Of a DNA stretch of 64,000 nucleotides, positions 12,250 through 22,880 are shown piece by piece; position 1 is the stretch's first letter, and every line of letters begins with the position of its first letter. The position numbers were made by a program, and so were the translations under genes. Under the pieces are notes generated by a model. It was not told where the DNA came from and made no database searches. It saw only the letters and a list, made by a program, of their open reading frames with translations. The stretch spans positions 64,491,540 to 64,555,539 of the forward strand of contig OW121743.1 of NCBI GenBank assembly GCA_933228675.1, written 5' to 3'. Origin of the DNA: Stomorhina lunata (Eukaryota; Arthropoda; Insecta; Diptera; Rhiniidae).

Positions 12250-14250
12250 CATCAAAATTTTGTTTGAAAATTTGTCTATATACAATTTTTTTTTAAATTT
12301 TTCTATATAAAAATTTTGACCGAAAATTTTTTATATAAAAATTTTGACCGAAAATTTTTTATATAAAAATTTTGACCGAAAATTTTTTATATAAAAATTT
12401 AGACCGAAAATTTTTTATATAAAAATTTTCACCGAAAATTTTTCTATATAAAAGTTTTGACCGAAAATTTTTCTTCATAAAAATTTTGACCGAAAATTTT
12501 TCTTCATAAAAATTTTGACCGAAAATTTTTATATATAAAAATTTTGACCGAAAATTTTTATGTATAAAAATTTTGACCGAAAATTTTTCTATATAAAAAT
12601 TTTGACCGAAAATTTTTCTATATAAAAATTTTGACCGAAAATTTTTCATATAAAAATTTTGACCAAAATTTTTCTCTATAAAAATTTTGATCAAAAATTT
12701 TTCTATATAAAATTTTTGACCGAAAATTTTTCTAAATAAAAATTTTGTTTAAAAATTTTTCTATACAAAAATTTTGACCGAAAATTTTTCTATATAAAAA
12801 TTTTGACCGAAAATTTTTCTATATAAAAATTTTGACCAAAAATTTTTCTATATAAAAATTTTGACCGAAAATTTTTCTACATGAAAATTTTGACCGAAAA
12901 TTTTTCTACATGAAAATTTTGTTTGAAAATTGACCAAAAGTTTTTTTATACACAAATTTTAACCGAATATTTTTCTGTATAAAAATTTTTAATTAAAATT
13001 TTTCTATATAAAAATTTTGTTTAAAAATTTTTTTATATAAAAATTTTGTCCAAAAAATTTTCTATATAAAAATTTTGACAGAAAATTTTTCTATATAAAA
13101 GATTTGCCTAAAATTTTTCTATATAAAATTTTTGACCGAAAATTTGTCTATATAAAATTTTTGACTGAAAATTTGTCTATACAAAATTTTTACCAAAAAT
13201 TTTTCTGTATAAAAATTTTGACCGAAAATTTTTTTATAAAAAAATTTTGATCGAAATTTTTTCTATAAAAAAATTTTTCTATAAAAAAATTTTGACCGGA
13301 ATTTTTTCTATATAAAAATTTTGACCGAAAATTTTTGTATATAAAAATTTTGACCGAAAATTTATCTATACAAAAATTTTGACCGAAAATTTTTGTATAT
13401 AAAAATTTTGACCGAAAATTTTTCTATACAAAAATTTTGACCGAAAATTTTTCTATATAAAAACTTTTACCGAAAATTTTTCTATATAAAAATTTTGACC
13501 AAAAATTTTTCTGTATAAAAATTTTGATCGAAAATTTATCTATACAAAAATTTTGACCGAAAATTTATCTATATAATAATTTTAACCTAAAATTTTTACC
13601 GAAAATTTTTCTATATAAAAATTTTGACCGAAAATGTTTCTATATAAAATTATTGACCGAAAATTTTTCTTTATAAAAATTTTGACCAAAATTTTTCTAT
13701 ATAAAAATTTTGACCGAAAATTTTTCTATATAAATTTTGACCGAAAATTTTTCTATATAAATTTTGACCGAAAATTTTTCTATATAAAAATTTTGACCGA
13801 AAATTTCTTTATATAAAAATTGACCGAAAATTTTTCTATATAAAAATTTTGACCGAAAATTTTTCTTTATAAAGATTTTGACCGAAAATTTTTCTTTATA
13901 ATAATTTTGACCGAAAATTTTTTTACATAAAAATTTTTTATGAAAATTTTTCTATATAAAAATTTTGTTTGAAAAATTTTCTATATAAAAATTTTGTTTG
14001 AAAACTTCTATATAAAAATTTTGTTTGAAAAATTTTCTATATAAAAATTTTGTTTGAAAATTTTTTTACATAAAAATTTTGACCAAAAAATTTTCTATAT
14101 AAAAATTTTGACCAACAATTTTTCTTTAAAAAAATTTTGACCGGAAATTTTTCTTTAAAATAATTTTGACCGAAAATTTTAATCGAAAATTTTTCTATTT
14201 AAAAATTTTGATCGAAAATTTTTCTATTTAAAAATTTTGAAAGAAAATTG
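12250..14250 (-). repeat. 29-bp satellite array, inverted second arm
   Basis: This is the same 29-bp unit in reverse complement (TTTTGACCGAAAATTTTTC then TATATAAAAA), continuing for about 2 kb. The orientation switch lies within about 12238-12250, beside variant units containing AAAATTTTGTTTGAAAA that recur further into this arm. The two arms are similar in length, so the locus is an imperfect inverted repeat of about 4 kb. Confidence 0.92.
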
Positions 14251-15657
14251 TTTTTTCATATTAAAGGCAGTGTATACTCTATTTGAATCTAGTTGTGACA
14301 ATACAAAATATTTAGCTCATCTTTTAGATTTCTACGCCAAGAAAAACATAAAAATTCTTTATGCTATTTTCAACATCAATGACATACTTTGTTCCTTTTT
14401 TTCATGATATCAAAATCAAACCAGTATAAAAGTCATTCCTTATCATTTTAACCGTTTATTGCCCATTAACTGAATATAGGAAAAATACATAAGTTAATGA
14501 TGATGACACCAATAATGAAGCAAAAAAAAAACAACAAGAATAGATTGACAACTTCATCATGTTCTTCTCATCGGAATCATCATAATCGACAGTTGTCCAT
14601 TTATTGGCATAAAACGGTCATTGATTTATGTCAATACAGCAGCTGTCAACTCAAAGCAACAATTGGAGCATAAATAGACTTGTGCAACTGTCAAAGATAA
14701 GATTTTCTTTTATTTTTTTGCTTTTTAAAAGAAATACTCTATAAATGCAAAAATAAATGTTGACAAATAAAAATCTTGAAAAGAAAAAACATTTCTACAA
14801 ACAATTTTAAGAATTGATTGATGACAGTTCTTTTTTCAGTTTTTTTTTTTTAAATTTTAAAAAATAGTACAATGAATTGTATTTATATTTAAAGAACACG
14901 CTTTTTGATTAAATGACAAAAAAATTTATAATTTTAAATTGTAGCCCAGAAATAAGATTTATGATAAGAATTTTTAAATTTTCAAATTTTTGCCCAGAAA
15001 GAATGAAAGAAGAAGAAACAGAAGTACTTGTGACAGTTCAAAGATTTTTTTGATGCTGATTTTAGAATTCACATAAAAATAACAACAAAAATTAATGTCA
15101 CGAAATTATCATTTATTATTTTCTTGTTTCTTTTTTTTTTTTTGCTCGAAATCTTCTGACGTACTTTGTCTAGAATTTGAAAGAATTGTCTAAAGATCCG
15201 ACTCTGATAATCGCAGAATCACAATTATTTAGTCAAGAAGATGAGACCTTTTTTTTCTGTTTTGGTGTCACTTTGGTTGTTTTGCTGATTCTTGTTTGTT
15301 GGAGCCTAGATTTTTTTTTAAATTTTATTGTATTTTAACAATGAATTGATAATGTTGTCGCACAATTGTTTTGTAATTTTTTTCGACTTGTCTTTTATTC
15401 TACGAACAAGAGTATCATTCAAGCGAACAAAAGAAGAATGACTTCTGTTGAAATTAGATTTATTCGTACTTTATCTTTTAGTGAAAGAGGAAGATAGTTT
15501 AGCTTCTTAGTAAAATGTAATATTATACTAATGTTAGCTTAAGTATATTAGTCTGACTATAGCACTACCCAGCAAACCATTTCAAAAGCAAATTTTAAAT
15601 AAGTTGTAGAATAATCTTATTATATGAGATTTCCTATAACTTTTTACAAGCAAACTT
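14251..15657. other. AT-rich stretch without recognised gene
   Basis: No ORF above background, no clear element termini. A CCCAGCAAACCATTT string near 15567 resembles the CCCAGC termini of families A and B, but no partner end was found. It may be single-copy host sequence. Confidence 0.4.
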
Positions 15658-16447
15658 ATTATACCCATCACCACCATAGGTGGAAAGGGTATTATAAGTT
15701 TGTGCTGATGTATGTATCGCATAGAAATATTTGTCTTAGACCCATCTTTTAGTATACCAATAGGCTTAGAATCACTTTCTGAGTCGATTTAGCGATGTCT
15801 GTCCGTCCGTCCGTCCGTCTGGCTGGCTGGACCCCCATGTAAACTTTGTAATCAAACTACAGGTCGCAATTCTAAAGAGAATTTGATGAAATTTGGCACA
15901 GATCATTTTTTTGATAATGGGACCATGGCTATTGAAATTGGTCAAAATCGGTCCATTATTTATTGTACCTATCATAGGTCCCACTTTCCGGGATTGATAT
16001 AATGGCCACATGTATGAATATTTTTTCATGGAATTTTAAACAAATACTGTCTATAAAAACCTAAATCACTGTACCAAATTTCGTTGAAATCGGTCCACAT
16101 TTGACCATAGCTCCCATACAAACTCTTCTGTCAAAAGGCACTAAATGAGACAAAATCACTAAACGCTCGTAAATCTAAAGGTAATGAGAATTTTGAGTTT
16201 ATTTTTTTGTATACACAAGTTTTGTAACAACTGTAATCAATTTGCCAAATTTCGAGAAAATCGGTCCACATTTGAGCTTGGCTCTCATATAAGTCCAAAT
16301 GAAGGAAACAGGTTAAATATATAAGTTTTGAGAAAATGTTTGTATGCTGGCAAAATTTAGCAAATATTTTTCTCTATACAGGAAAAATAACACCTTTGAC
16401 CTTAGTGGTATTCGGGCTTGACCGACTATAGCGCTTTCTTACTTGTT
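15658..16447 (+). repeat. mini-me-like dispersed repeat, full span
   Basis: Starts ATACCCATCACCACCATAGG, has the core GAGTCGATTTAGCGATGTC with a clean GTCC tract (about 15799-15818), and ends GACCGACTATAGCGC then TTACTTGTTTT. The last 50 bases before the end lack the GAAGGGTATCGTATGG piece seen in other copies, a small deletion. Confidence 0.75.
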
Positions 16448-16672
16448 TTAAGCTAATTTTTGTAAAAAAAATTTAAGAGATTTTAAAAACGACTTAATAA
16501 ATACTTAAAATGAGACCTTTAAAATAATATTAATAATAATAATAATTCCTATACACTTGTTTAGATGCCAATTTTGATTCGAAATGACTTACTTTTGCAA
16601 AAGTTTTGTAATTGTTTCTCAAAAGTACCGTTATTTGGCACAATCCTCAATTTTTTTATTTATTTTCTAGCT

Positions 16673-16859
16673 TGTTATACCCGGCTTTGCTCGGGTAGTT
16701 TTCCACAAATTTTCTTGCAACCTGACGTTGTTTGTGTCTAATGCATCGAATATTAGCCTGTTGATGAAGGCAGCATGACTCTGCCGAATACGTCATAAAT
16801 TGGTTTCGTCCTCCGTTTCTTCTGCTATTGAGCTGCTGTTATTCTGAGTCGCATATTTC
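16673..16859. repeat. hairpin-ended dispersed repeat fragment
   Basis: The segment opens with a hairpin-like end, TACCCGGCTTTGCTCGGGTA, of the kind found at ends of Helitron-like or other dispersed insect repeats, and stops abruptly where piggyBac coding sequence begins. Some text recalls the flank at 18055-18250 on the other side of the piggyBac fragment, so one repeat may have been split. The family is not identified. Confidence 0.35.
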
Positions 16860-17825
16860 TTGGCCTTCGGTCTAATGAGCCCGTCATACGGATTGGGATT
16901 ATCATCGGATGTTGTCCTTTATCTGGCTCAAAACCTCCCCAAGCATAAAAACTATAAACTCTATTTCGACAACTGGTTTACATCAGTAAGTCTTCTTATT
17001 GCGTTGAAGGAAATGGGCATATTTGCAACAGGTACGATACGTAAAAATCGGGTAAGCAGTTGCCAGTTGCTTTCAGATGCTGAACTCAAAAAACGAGGAA
17101 GAGGATCTTTTGACGTGAAATGTGAAGCAAATAATAATTTAGTGTGTCTAAAATGGTTTGACAACAAATCAGTTTTGCTAGCATCTTCATGTATAGACCA
17201 CCAACCTGTTGGTGTTTGTAAGCGTTGGAGCCCGAAGGAAAAAGCTTACATTGATGTTCCAAGACCAGATAATGTTGCTTCCTATAATAAAGGCATGGGA
17301 GGGGTTGACCTGGCTGATATGCTCATGGAACTGTACAATGTTAACCACCGCTCAAGAAAATGGTACATACGAATATTTTATTGGTGTCTAGGAACATCCG
17401 TCACAAATGCCTGGTTGCTTTATAGAAAACATCTTCATCTACTCCAACCCAAACAAAAATATATTCCACTAATACAATTTCAACTGGAAATTGCTAATGC
17501 ACTTTTGCAATGTAGTTCTGTATCTCAAGATTCTATCCAAAGAAAAAGAGGTCGACCATCGAATTTGGAAATAAATAATCCAACATCTTCCGATTGTATA
17601 TCTCCCTCGAGCAGTGTATCATCGCAAAGCACCAAAAAGTATAGGTTCCAACCGAACCCTACAGATGCAAAGCGGTATGATAAAGTGGAACATTGGGTAG
17701 TGTTTGGCGAAAAAGGTCGCTGCAGATTGTGTAAAACAGGAACTCCAATGTCCAAATGTCTTAAATGTCAAGTCCATCTTTGCTGTAATAATAACAAAAA
17801 TTGTTTTCTATCTTTTCATACTTAA
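16860..17825 (+). pseudogene. piggyBac-like transposase, 5'-truncated
   Basis: The open frame encodes 321 residues of a DDE_Tnp_1_7 (piggyBac) transposase that would catalyse cut-and-paste transposition at TTAA. The first in-frame ATG is at 16875, but upstream sequence is unrelated, so the true N-terminus is lost; family members are usually near 550-600 residues. Residue 37 lies in LYFDNWFTS and residue 150 in GMGGVDLADM. By family alignment from memory these correspond to the second and third catalytic Asp (piggyBac D346 and D447); the Asp equivalent to D268 lies in the missing part, so the protein should be inactive. The C-terminus (288-321) is a Cys-rich domain with CRLCK, CLKC and CC motifs, as in piggyBac. 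A polyadenylation signal AATAAA is at 17841. The rest of the frame is uninterrupted. Confidence 0.9.
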
Positions 17826-18050
17826 ATTTTAAAATAATTCAATAAAATGTAATACGGCTTTAATTAAAAAAATTGTTTTTTTTTATATACCACAATTGCC
17901 CAACGTTACTCACAAGCAACTTTTTCTACCGCCCAAACGAATGGGCGTGGCGACTTGAAATTTTGGCCAGACACTTCTTAAATGACTACAAAATGATTAA
18001 AAGTAAAAAAAAATTTTAGGGATACAAATAAAAAGTTGGGGTCGAAAGGG
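16860..18050 (+). mobile_element. piggyBac-like element, 3' half
   Basis: The right end is intact: the element finishes in AAAGGG and is followed at 18051-18054 by TTAA, the piggyBac target sequence and the expected GGG-TTAA arrangement. No CCC-starting left terminus or left TTAA copy was found upstream of 16860, so the left half is deleted. Noncoding sequence of about 220 bp lies between the stop codon and the terminus. Confidence 0.8.
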
Positions 18051-18054
18051 TTAA

Positions 18055-18250
18055 AGTAAACTGTCGTTCCCTTGAGTAATGCGTTGTTAATCTTATTCAT
18101 CCTTCGTTTCCGCAGCTGCTAAAGCTGCCAGGCGTTGCCATTCTCCCGAAAGTCGAATATTTATATGATCTTGGGTCTTATGAGCCCTCAAATTAGACTG
18201 GCGTTCTCTCTGAGCACTACGACTTTGCACAAAATTTACTCTTATACCCG
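18055..18250 (-). repeat. dispersed repeat fragment flanking piggyBac
   Basis: Minus-strand reading gives an arginine/alanine-rich phrase (RQSNLRAHKTQDH near 18190, then LAALAAAETKDE) before a stop. This vaguely recalls N-terminal parts of Helitron-type ORFs, but the match is weak. It may be the other half of the repeat at 16673-16859. Confidence 0.3.
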
Positions 18251-18429
18251 GGTATAGTTTTACATTAATTAGTTGTTAAATACTTTTCATTGTGCTTAAT
18301 AGTTAGGTCAAACACGTTGATAGTAATACGGCAGGTCCTTATATTTTGTTAGGAGTTCCTAATGCATCCACCGTATATAAAGTCTTAATACATTGAATGT
18401 AATTCCAAATCTTTTTGATTGTAGATATA
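18251..18429 (-). repeat. fragment of second (GTCY)n repeat family
   Basis: Reverse complement of the segment at about 7960-8200: it shares the AACTATACCCGG start, the TGCATTAGGAACTCCTAA phrase and the CAATCAAAAAGATTTGG block. It abuts the next mini-me-like copy directly. Confidence 0.6.
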
Positions 18430-19202
18430 ACAAGCAAGAAAGTGCTATAATCGGGCAAGCCCGACCATACGATACCCTTCAACACTAAGGTCAAAGGTGT
18501 TATTTTTCCTGTATAAAGATAAATATTAGCTAAATTTTGCCATCATACAAACATTTTCTAAAAACTTATAAACATATTTAAGCTATTTCCGTCATTTAGA
18601 CTTATATGAGAGCTAGGGTCAAATATGGATAGATTATCTCGAAATTTATTAAATTGATTACAGTTGTTACAAGAATTATGTATACAAAAATTATGTATAC
18701 AAAAATTCCCATTATCTTTAGATATACGAGCGTTTTAGTGATTTTTGTCTCATTTAGTCTGTTTTGATAGAAGAGTTTGTATGGCAGCTATGGTCAAATG
18801 TGGACCGATTTCATTTGGTACAGTGATTTGAGTTTATATAAGCAGTAATTAATTTGAATTTCATGAAAAAATATTAATATATGTGGCTAACATATCATAT
18901 ACCATAAATATTGGACCGATTTTGACGAATTTCAATAGCCATGGTGGCGCTATCAAAATGATCTGTGCCAAATTTCATCAAATTATCCTAAGAATTGCGA
19001 CCTGTACTTTGATTACATGGTTTACGTGTGGGTCCAGCCAGACAGACGGACGTACGGACTGACATCGCTAAATCGACTCAGAAAGTGATTCTAAGCCTAT
19101 TGGTATACTAAAAGGTGGGTATAACACAAATATTTCTATGCGTTACATACATCAGCACAAACTTATAATACCCTTTGAACCTATGGTGGTGAGGGGTATA
19201 AA
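18430..19202 (-). repeat. mini-me-like dispersed repeat, full span
   Basis: Starts ACAAGCAAGAAAGTGCTATA and ends GGTGGTGAGGGGTATA. The tract near 19027-19060 (GACAGACGGACGTACGGAC) is the decayed (GTCY)n. Confidence 0.75.
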
Positions 19203-19327
19203 AAACTTAATGTGGGAAATAAAGAAATGATAAAACTGAAAAAGGTTTGTGTGCTTCTTCGCTTTATATTGATATTTGTTGGACACAATAATAATTCGTA
19301 TTTATTCAGTCACTCAAATAGGATGTA

Positions 19328-19679
19328 CAGCCATGTCACAGAACTCAATTCCGTTCGGAAGTGGAATGAATTCCGCACTTTGCTTCTATTGAAAAAGTAA
19401 AACGAAAAAATTTTTCGGAATGAAACCACTTTCTATTTTCAAAGTGGAATTGAATTCATATGTTTTTAGTTGTTTATTCAATATTTAAACAATTTCCTCA
19501 ATTAATCAGTGTTTTTTGTTAAAACAAAGATAGAGTTGAAAATTTCAATTAAAAAAATCTTATTTTGTACTGATTTTGGACATTTAAAATTTTTCGGAAT
19601 CTATAGAACCTAAAACCATTTCGATCGGAATTCAACTACGGAATGGTTTCAATTCCGAACGGAATTCGTGACATGCCTG
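19328..19679. mobile_element. hAT-like MITE
   Basis: The 352-bp element has inverted ends: left CAGCCATGTCAC, right complement CAGGCATGTCAC. Each is followed within a few bases by AATTCCGTTCGGAA-type sequence, and GGAATTC-like motifs recur through the element. The 8 bp on each side agree at five positions (AGGATGTA against ATAATGTG), compatible with an old hAT target duplication. No coding capacity. Confidence 0.6.
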
Positions 19680-19699
19680 ATAATGTGTGATATTTGCTC

Positions 19700-19870
19700 T
19701 GTCTAGAATTAGGGATAATCCTCCTGAAGAGATGGCCTAACCAACCATCGAAACGCGTCGAGGAAAGGTTTCCCCACCAACATTTTTTGGTTTTATCAAA
19801 AGGCTATTTATTACAATAAGAAACAATTGTAATAAATTAGGATCTTAGTGCAATACACTACAGTAAAACT
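19700..19870 (+). mobile_element. Penelope-like element fragment
   Basis: This fragment carries the hammerhead motif described separately, then a 3' portion ending AGTGCAATACACTACAGTAA. Related copies of that 3' portion occur on the minus strand at 55321-55410 and 57009-57075, without the ribozyme. Metazoan Penelope-like elements are known to encode hammerhead ribozymes in their terminal repeats, which is the basis for the name. No RT or GIY-YIG coding sequence is present, so the class is inferred. Confidence 0.45.
19719..19764 (+). ncRNA. type I hammerhead ribozyme motif
   Basis: All parts of a minimal hammerhead are present in order. Stem I 5' strand is TCCTC (19719-19723); core box CTGAAGA (19724-19730) fits CUGANGA. 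Stem II pairs GATGG (19731-19735) with CCATC (19745-19749) around a 9-nt loop and opens with the usual G-C pair. GAA-A follows (19750-19753), then a tiny stem III ACGCGT with the A-U pair required next to the cleavage site. C at 19759 completes the GUC cleavage triplet, and GAGGA (19760-19764) pairs perfectly with stem I. Such short stem III loops are typical of Penelope-type retroelement hammerheads, which may act as dimers. Cleavage activity is inferred, not shown. Confidence 0.78.
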
Positions 19871-20407
19871 TAAAAAAAAAACTTAATGTTAATAAAAATG
19901 TATGTATTTTTGCATTTTGAACAAAGTTTGGTAATAAATTTTTAACATTCAGTCATTTTCTATAGAAAATTAAAAAAGCTCAAAATTCTGAACTTCGACC
20001 CCAGAAGAAAGAAACTTTTCCAATATTAAAAAAAAACATTGTTAATGTATTACTAATGTTGAAATTTGTACAATTTAACAAGCATATACTCAAATTATTA
20101 TAAGAAATTCACATTTTTCGCGAAATTCTATAAATTCAAATCGAATTTCAAAACGGTTTTAAATATCGACCTCATTCCTTTTGTATTTTATTCTCTTAAT
20201 TTGTTTTATGATACCGGAAAGTAAATTTATTATTTGTAAGTTGTTGAACAAAATTTTTAAACAGTTAAAAAATGATTTTTGAAACCGGCCTGAGAAAAAT
20301 GTATAATTTTCTAATATGAAAAATATTAAGTAAATTCAATTATAAAGGGTTATCCATTTCGTAGTTTTTGCAACAACCACATATTGTGCTTGAAGAGGAG
20401 ATTATGG

Positions 20408-21390
20408 TTTACAAAATCGTCCAACTACGCAAGCAATTTTCTAAAATTGTAAAGAAATTTGAAGAGACTGCAGTGGTTACAAATATTGTAAGGCCTTTGA
20501 ATCATTTAGCCAATTCACAGTCTCTGCTATTGTGTCCTATTGTCATATTGTCATAAATATTTACGCCTGTCATAAAGATGTTGTTGGTATTTCTCATTGA
20601 AAAATATTATATGACAATACCACTTTCAAACCTATGTTTTCTCATCGTGCTATTTAATTCAGTGATGCCGCGCTCATGTTTCAGCGTTTTTTGTTTGAAA
20701 AAATTGGCATGATTGATCTTATCATATGTTTTCTGTTGACAGATAATTTCGCACGAAAATTAAAACAAAAAATTGCAAACAATTAATTTGGAAATGGAAT
20801 CTGACAATGTGGTAAGTTCTTATTGTTTTTCATTTTCTGTGTAGTAGTATGACGTCTATCAAAATATACAATGGTTAATATACTACAGGTGTTCACAATA
20901 GTGCTATTTGACCCTAAATAGCACTTAAGGATTTAGCAGACATAGTGAATTGGCTAATTGTTTCGCTCGTTCTGCTGAAAATATCGCTGCTGTAAGTGAA
21001 AGTGTTGCCGAAGTCTCGAATGTGTCGATTTCTCATCGTTCTCAGAAATTGGAACTGTCTTACGTCACATTATGGAATATTTTGCATTTAGATCTCCACC
21101 TACATTCATATAAAGTCCAGCTCACACGGTAACTGAAGCCAACTGACCATTCACAATGTCTTGTATACGTGGAATGGGTGCTTGAACAACAGGCGGTGGA
21201 CGGCGATTTTTCGAAAAAAAATTTCTTTAGCGATGAAGCAAATTTCTTACTCTGAGAATCCACAAGTAATTAATTGAGACCATTATATCCACAGAAAGTC
21301 TCTGTTTGATGCGCTCTTTGGACCGAATGTGCGATTTGACCTTACTTCTTCGAAAACGACGATGAAACGACTGTCACTATAAATTGAAGT
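20408..21390 (+). pseudogene. DD41D mariner transposase relic, split
   Basis: This is a dead relative of the intact transposase at 52563-53639. The N-terminal piece (about 20408-20505) reads KIVKKFEETAVVTNIVRP, the second half of the DNA-binding region. After a 452-bp insertion (20506-20957) the frame resumes with RSAENIAAVSESVAEV and an HTH ending LHLHSYKVQLT. The first catalytic block is recognisable near 21225 (FFSDEANFLL), and VTIN and similar blocks follow with many stops. Everything after about 21390 is unrecognisable, so the second and third catalytic Asp blocks are lost. No TIRs were found. Confidence 0.82.
20506..20957. mobile_element. TIR element inserted in mariner relic
   Basis: Left end TTAGCCAATTCAC and right end GTGAATTGGCTAA are exact inverted copies of 13 bp, extending imperfectly inward (GTCTCTGCTA against TAGCAGAC). 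The insertion separates two adjoining parts of the mariner coding sequence, which proves it is an insertion. The interior has an ATG in an A-rich context at 20794 followed by GTG-GTAAGT, which resembles a tiny first exon with a splice donor, so the element may derive from a protein-coding transposon by deletion. Superfamily unknown. Confidence 0.65.
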
Positions 21391-21789
21391 GGTAGTAAAA
21401 AACTATCAAAGAGAGAAATATAGCCCATACAGAGCCGAGAACACCGATTTATAAAATGTTATGGTCGGACTTAAAATGGCGACACAGGGCGGTATTTATA
21501 GGCGTGGTAAAAAAAAAACTTTTAATTGTTTTAACATTGTCTTTAATCTGAGGATGTGACTGACACAACTTTTTTTGTATGGAAGGCGGACCGCTCTATT
21601 GCACTCCATACCTTTTTTTCTGTCAAAAGTGAAATAAGTGGATAAAGAACAATGAAAAACACACAACGTACAAACAAACATACATTTCATGTGTTCGTGT
21701 GGGTGCCTAAGCTTTCTCTTATTGGATAACTGCCTCTAATAGTTGTTTCCGAATTAGAGTAAAAGCGGTTTTATGGGACTTTTGAAAGG
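21391..21789. other. stretch without recognised gene
   Basis: It lies between the mariner relic and the retrotransposon relic. It may include decayed 3' mariner sequence; no motif could be assigned. Confidence 0.35.
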
Positions 21790-22880
21790 GACCATACGTC
21801 AAATCAAAGGACTGAAATGCAACATCTTTATATTAGAGTATTTGATTCAAGTGTCTCGGGTTTTTAAAGCGGTGTAAGGTGAACTTCACTCCATCTGATG
21901 TCCTCACTTTTTATACCACCTTATGTCTTTCCTTAAATGGAATACGACTCTCATGTATGGGCCGTAGCTTCAAAGTCTATTTTTGAGCTTCTCTAACGTA
22001 TTATTATCTATTGATTCTCTTGAACACCGTCGCAATGTGGGCTGTTCACTGTTCCATCAATACTACAATGGTAAGTGTTATGACAAAATTGGCGATATTG
22101 TTCCTGAAGAAAATTTCTTTGTAGTACACTGGCTGACTGGTTGACGGCACAACCGTTAAAATTGTTCTTTAAGTATGAAACACAATTGGAACGAACGACC
22201 AATATTCGTCGTTAGAAATAGAAGATATGGGTTTATATGAAAGTGCTCACAATAGATGCGTACGACGAAATTCGTCGTGCGTATCGAATAGTGCGATAGG
22301 TTTATTTCTATTTCATACGCAGACGAACGACGACTAAACTGATTAAGAGTGGCTGTATTTCTATTTCTGTTGTAAAGTATAAGAAATTATATGTGTTTTT
22401 GTGAAATATGGTCACCTTATAAATTGTAAACAAAAAAATAATTATTTCAAATAAAATTAATTAAATATTTTCTTTTTGTGAAAAATTGAAAGAATAAAAT
22501 AAAGAAAAATTGCAAATATTGTGAGTGCGCGATATGTACGAAAGTGTGTGTAATTTGTGCTAATGAAAAATAAACAAAAATGGCGTCAGCAACGTTTATT
22601 CGTCCCAAATGTGTTCAATGGACGAATATACAAGACGAATTTTTAAAGCCGAATTCGTCGTGCTGGACGAAATTAGTCATTCGTCCCAATTGTGTTTCTA
22701 CCTTTAGCCGTACAGTAAGGCTATAGAATAAACTCCCCACAGAAGTCTTTCCATCAAATTATAATGTCAACAAATTCAAATCGAATATCCACAAATACTA
22801 CTTTGTCTATTCTCCTTGCTATAACCTTTTTTCCTAGTTTCATCACAATGCAACTACTAGCTACTGGCTATGTTAGATCA
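21790..22880 (+). pseudogene. non-LTR retrotransposon RT C-terminus, split
   Basis: Plus-strand frames reproduce the C-terminal tail of a non-LTR reverse transcriptase, Jockey-like by eye. A KMEYDSHVWA-like block is near 21940, SLEHRRNVGCSLFHQYY near 22015, a VVHWLTG segment near 22120, and, after an inserted TIR element (22175-22701), RTVRL-stop-NKLPTEVFPSNYNVN with FKSNIHKYYF near 22715-22820, ending at a TAG. The same family lies on the minus strand at 63372-64000, with the same order of blocks, which supports both calls. Stops and frameshifts abolish coding. EN and RT core are absent. Confidence 0.78.
22175..22701. mobile_element. TIR element with reiterated GACGAA motifs
   Basis: About 527 bp with imperfect inverted ends: left GAAACACAATTGGAACGAAC, right complement GAAACACAATTGGGACGAAT. 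It interrupts the RT relic between codons for NCSLS and RTVRL. GACGAA/TTCGTC recurs many times, concentrated toward the ends. A hairpin TACGACGAA-A-TTCGTCGT lies near 22258. Short similar flanks (CTTTAAG/CTTTAGC) may be an old target duplication. A 48-codon frame from an ATG at 22580 is probably fortuitous. Confidence 0.65.

Noticed and set aside
12359..12694. 111-codon minus-strand ORF and similar ORFs through the 29-bp satellite
   Set aside because: The protein is only the satellite translated (repeats of KIFGQNFY type); period and frame follow the DNA repeat, so it is not a gene.
10280..14250. Regular repeats resembling a CRISPR array
   Set aside because: The units are contiguous with no unique spacers, and the genome is eukaryotic; this is satellite DNA.
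16755..16790. Possible second hammerhead: TTGATGA, stem GGCAG/CTGCC, then GAATACGTC
   Set aside because: The first core base is wrong, an extra base breaks the GAAA box, and no stem I pairing exists across it.
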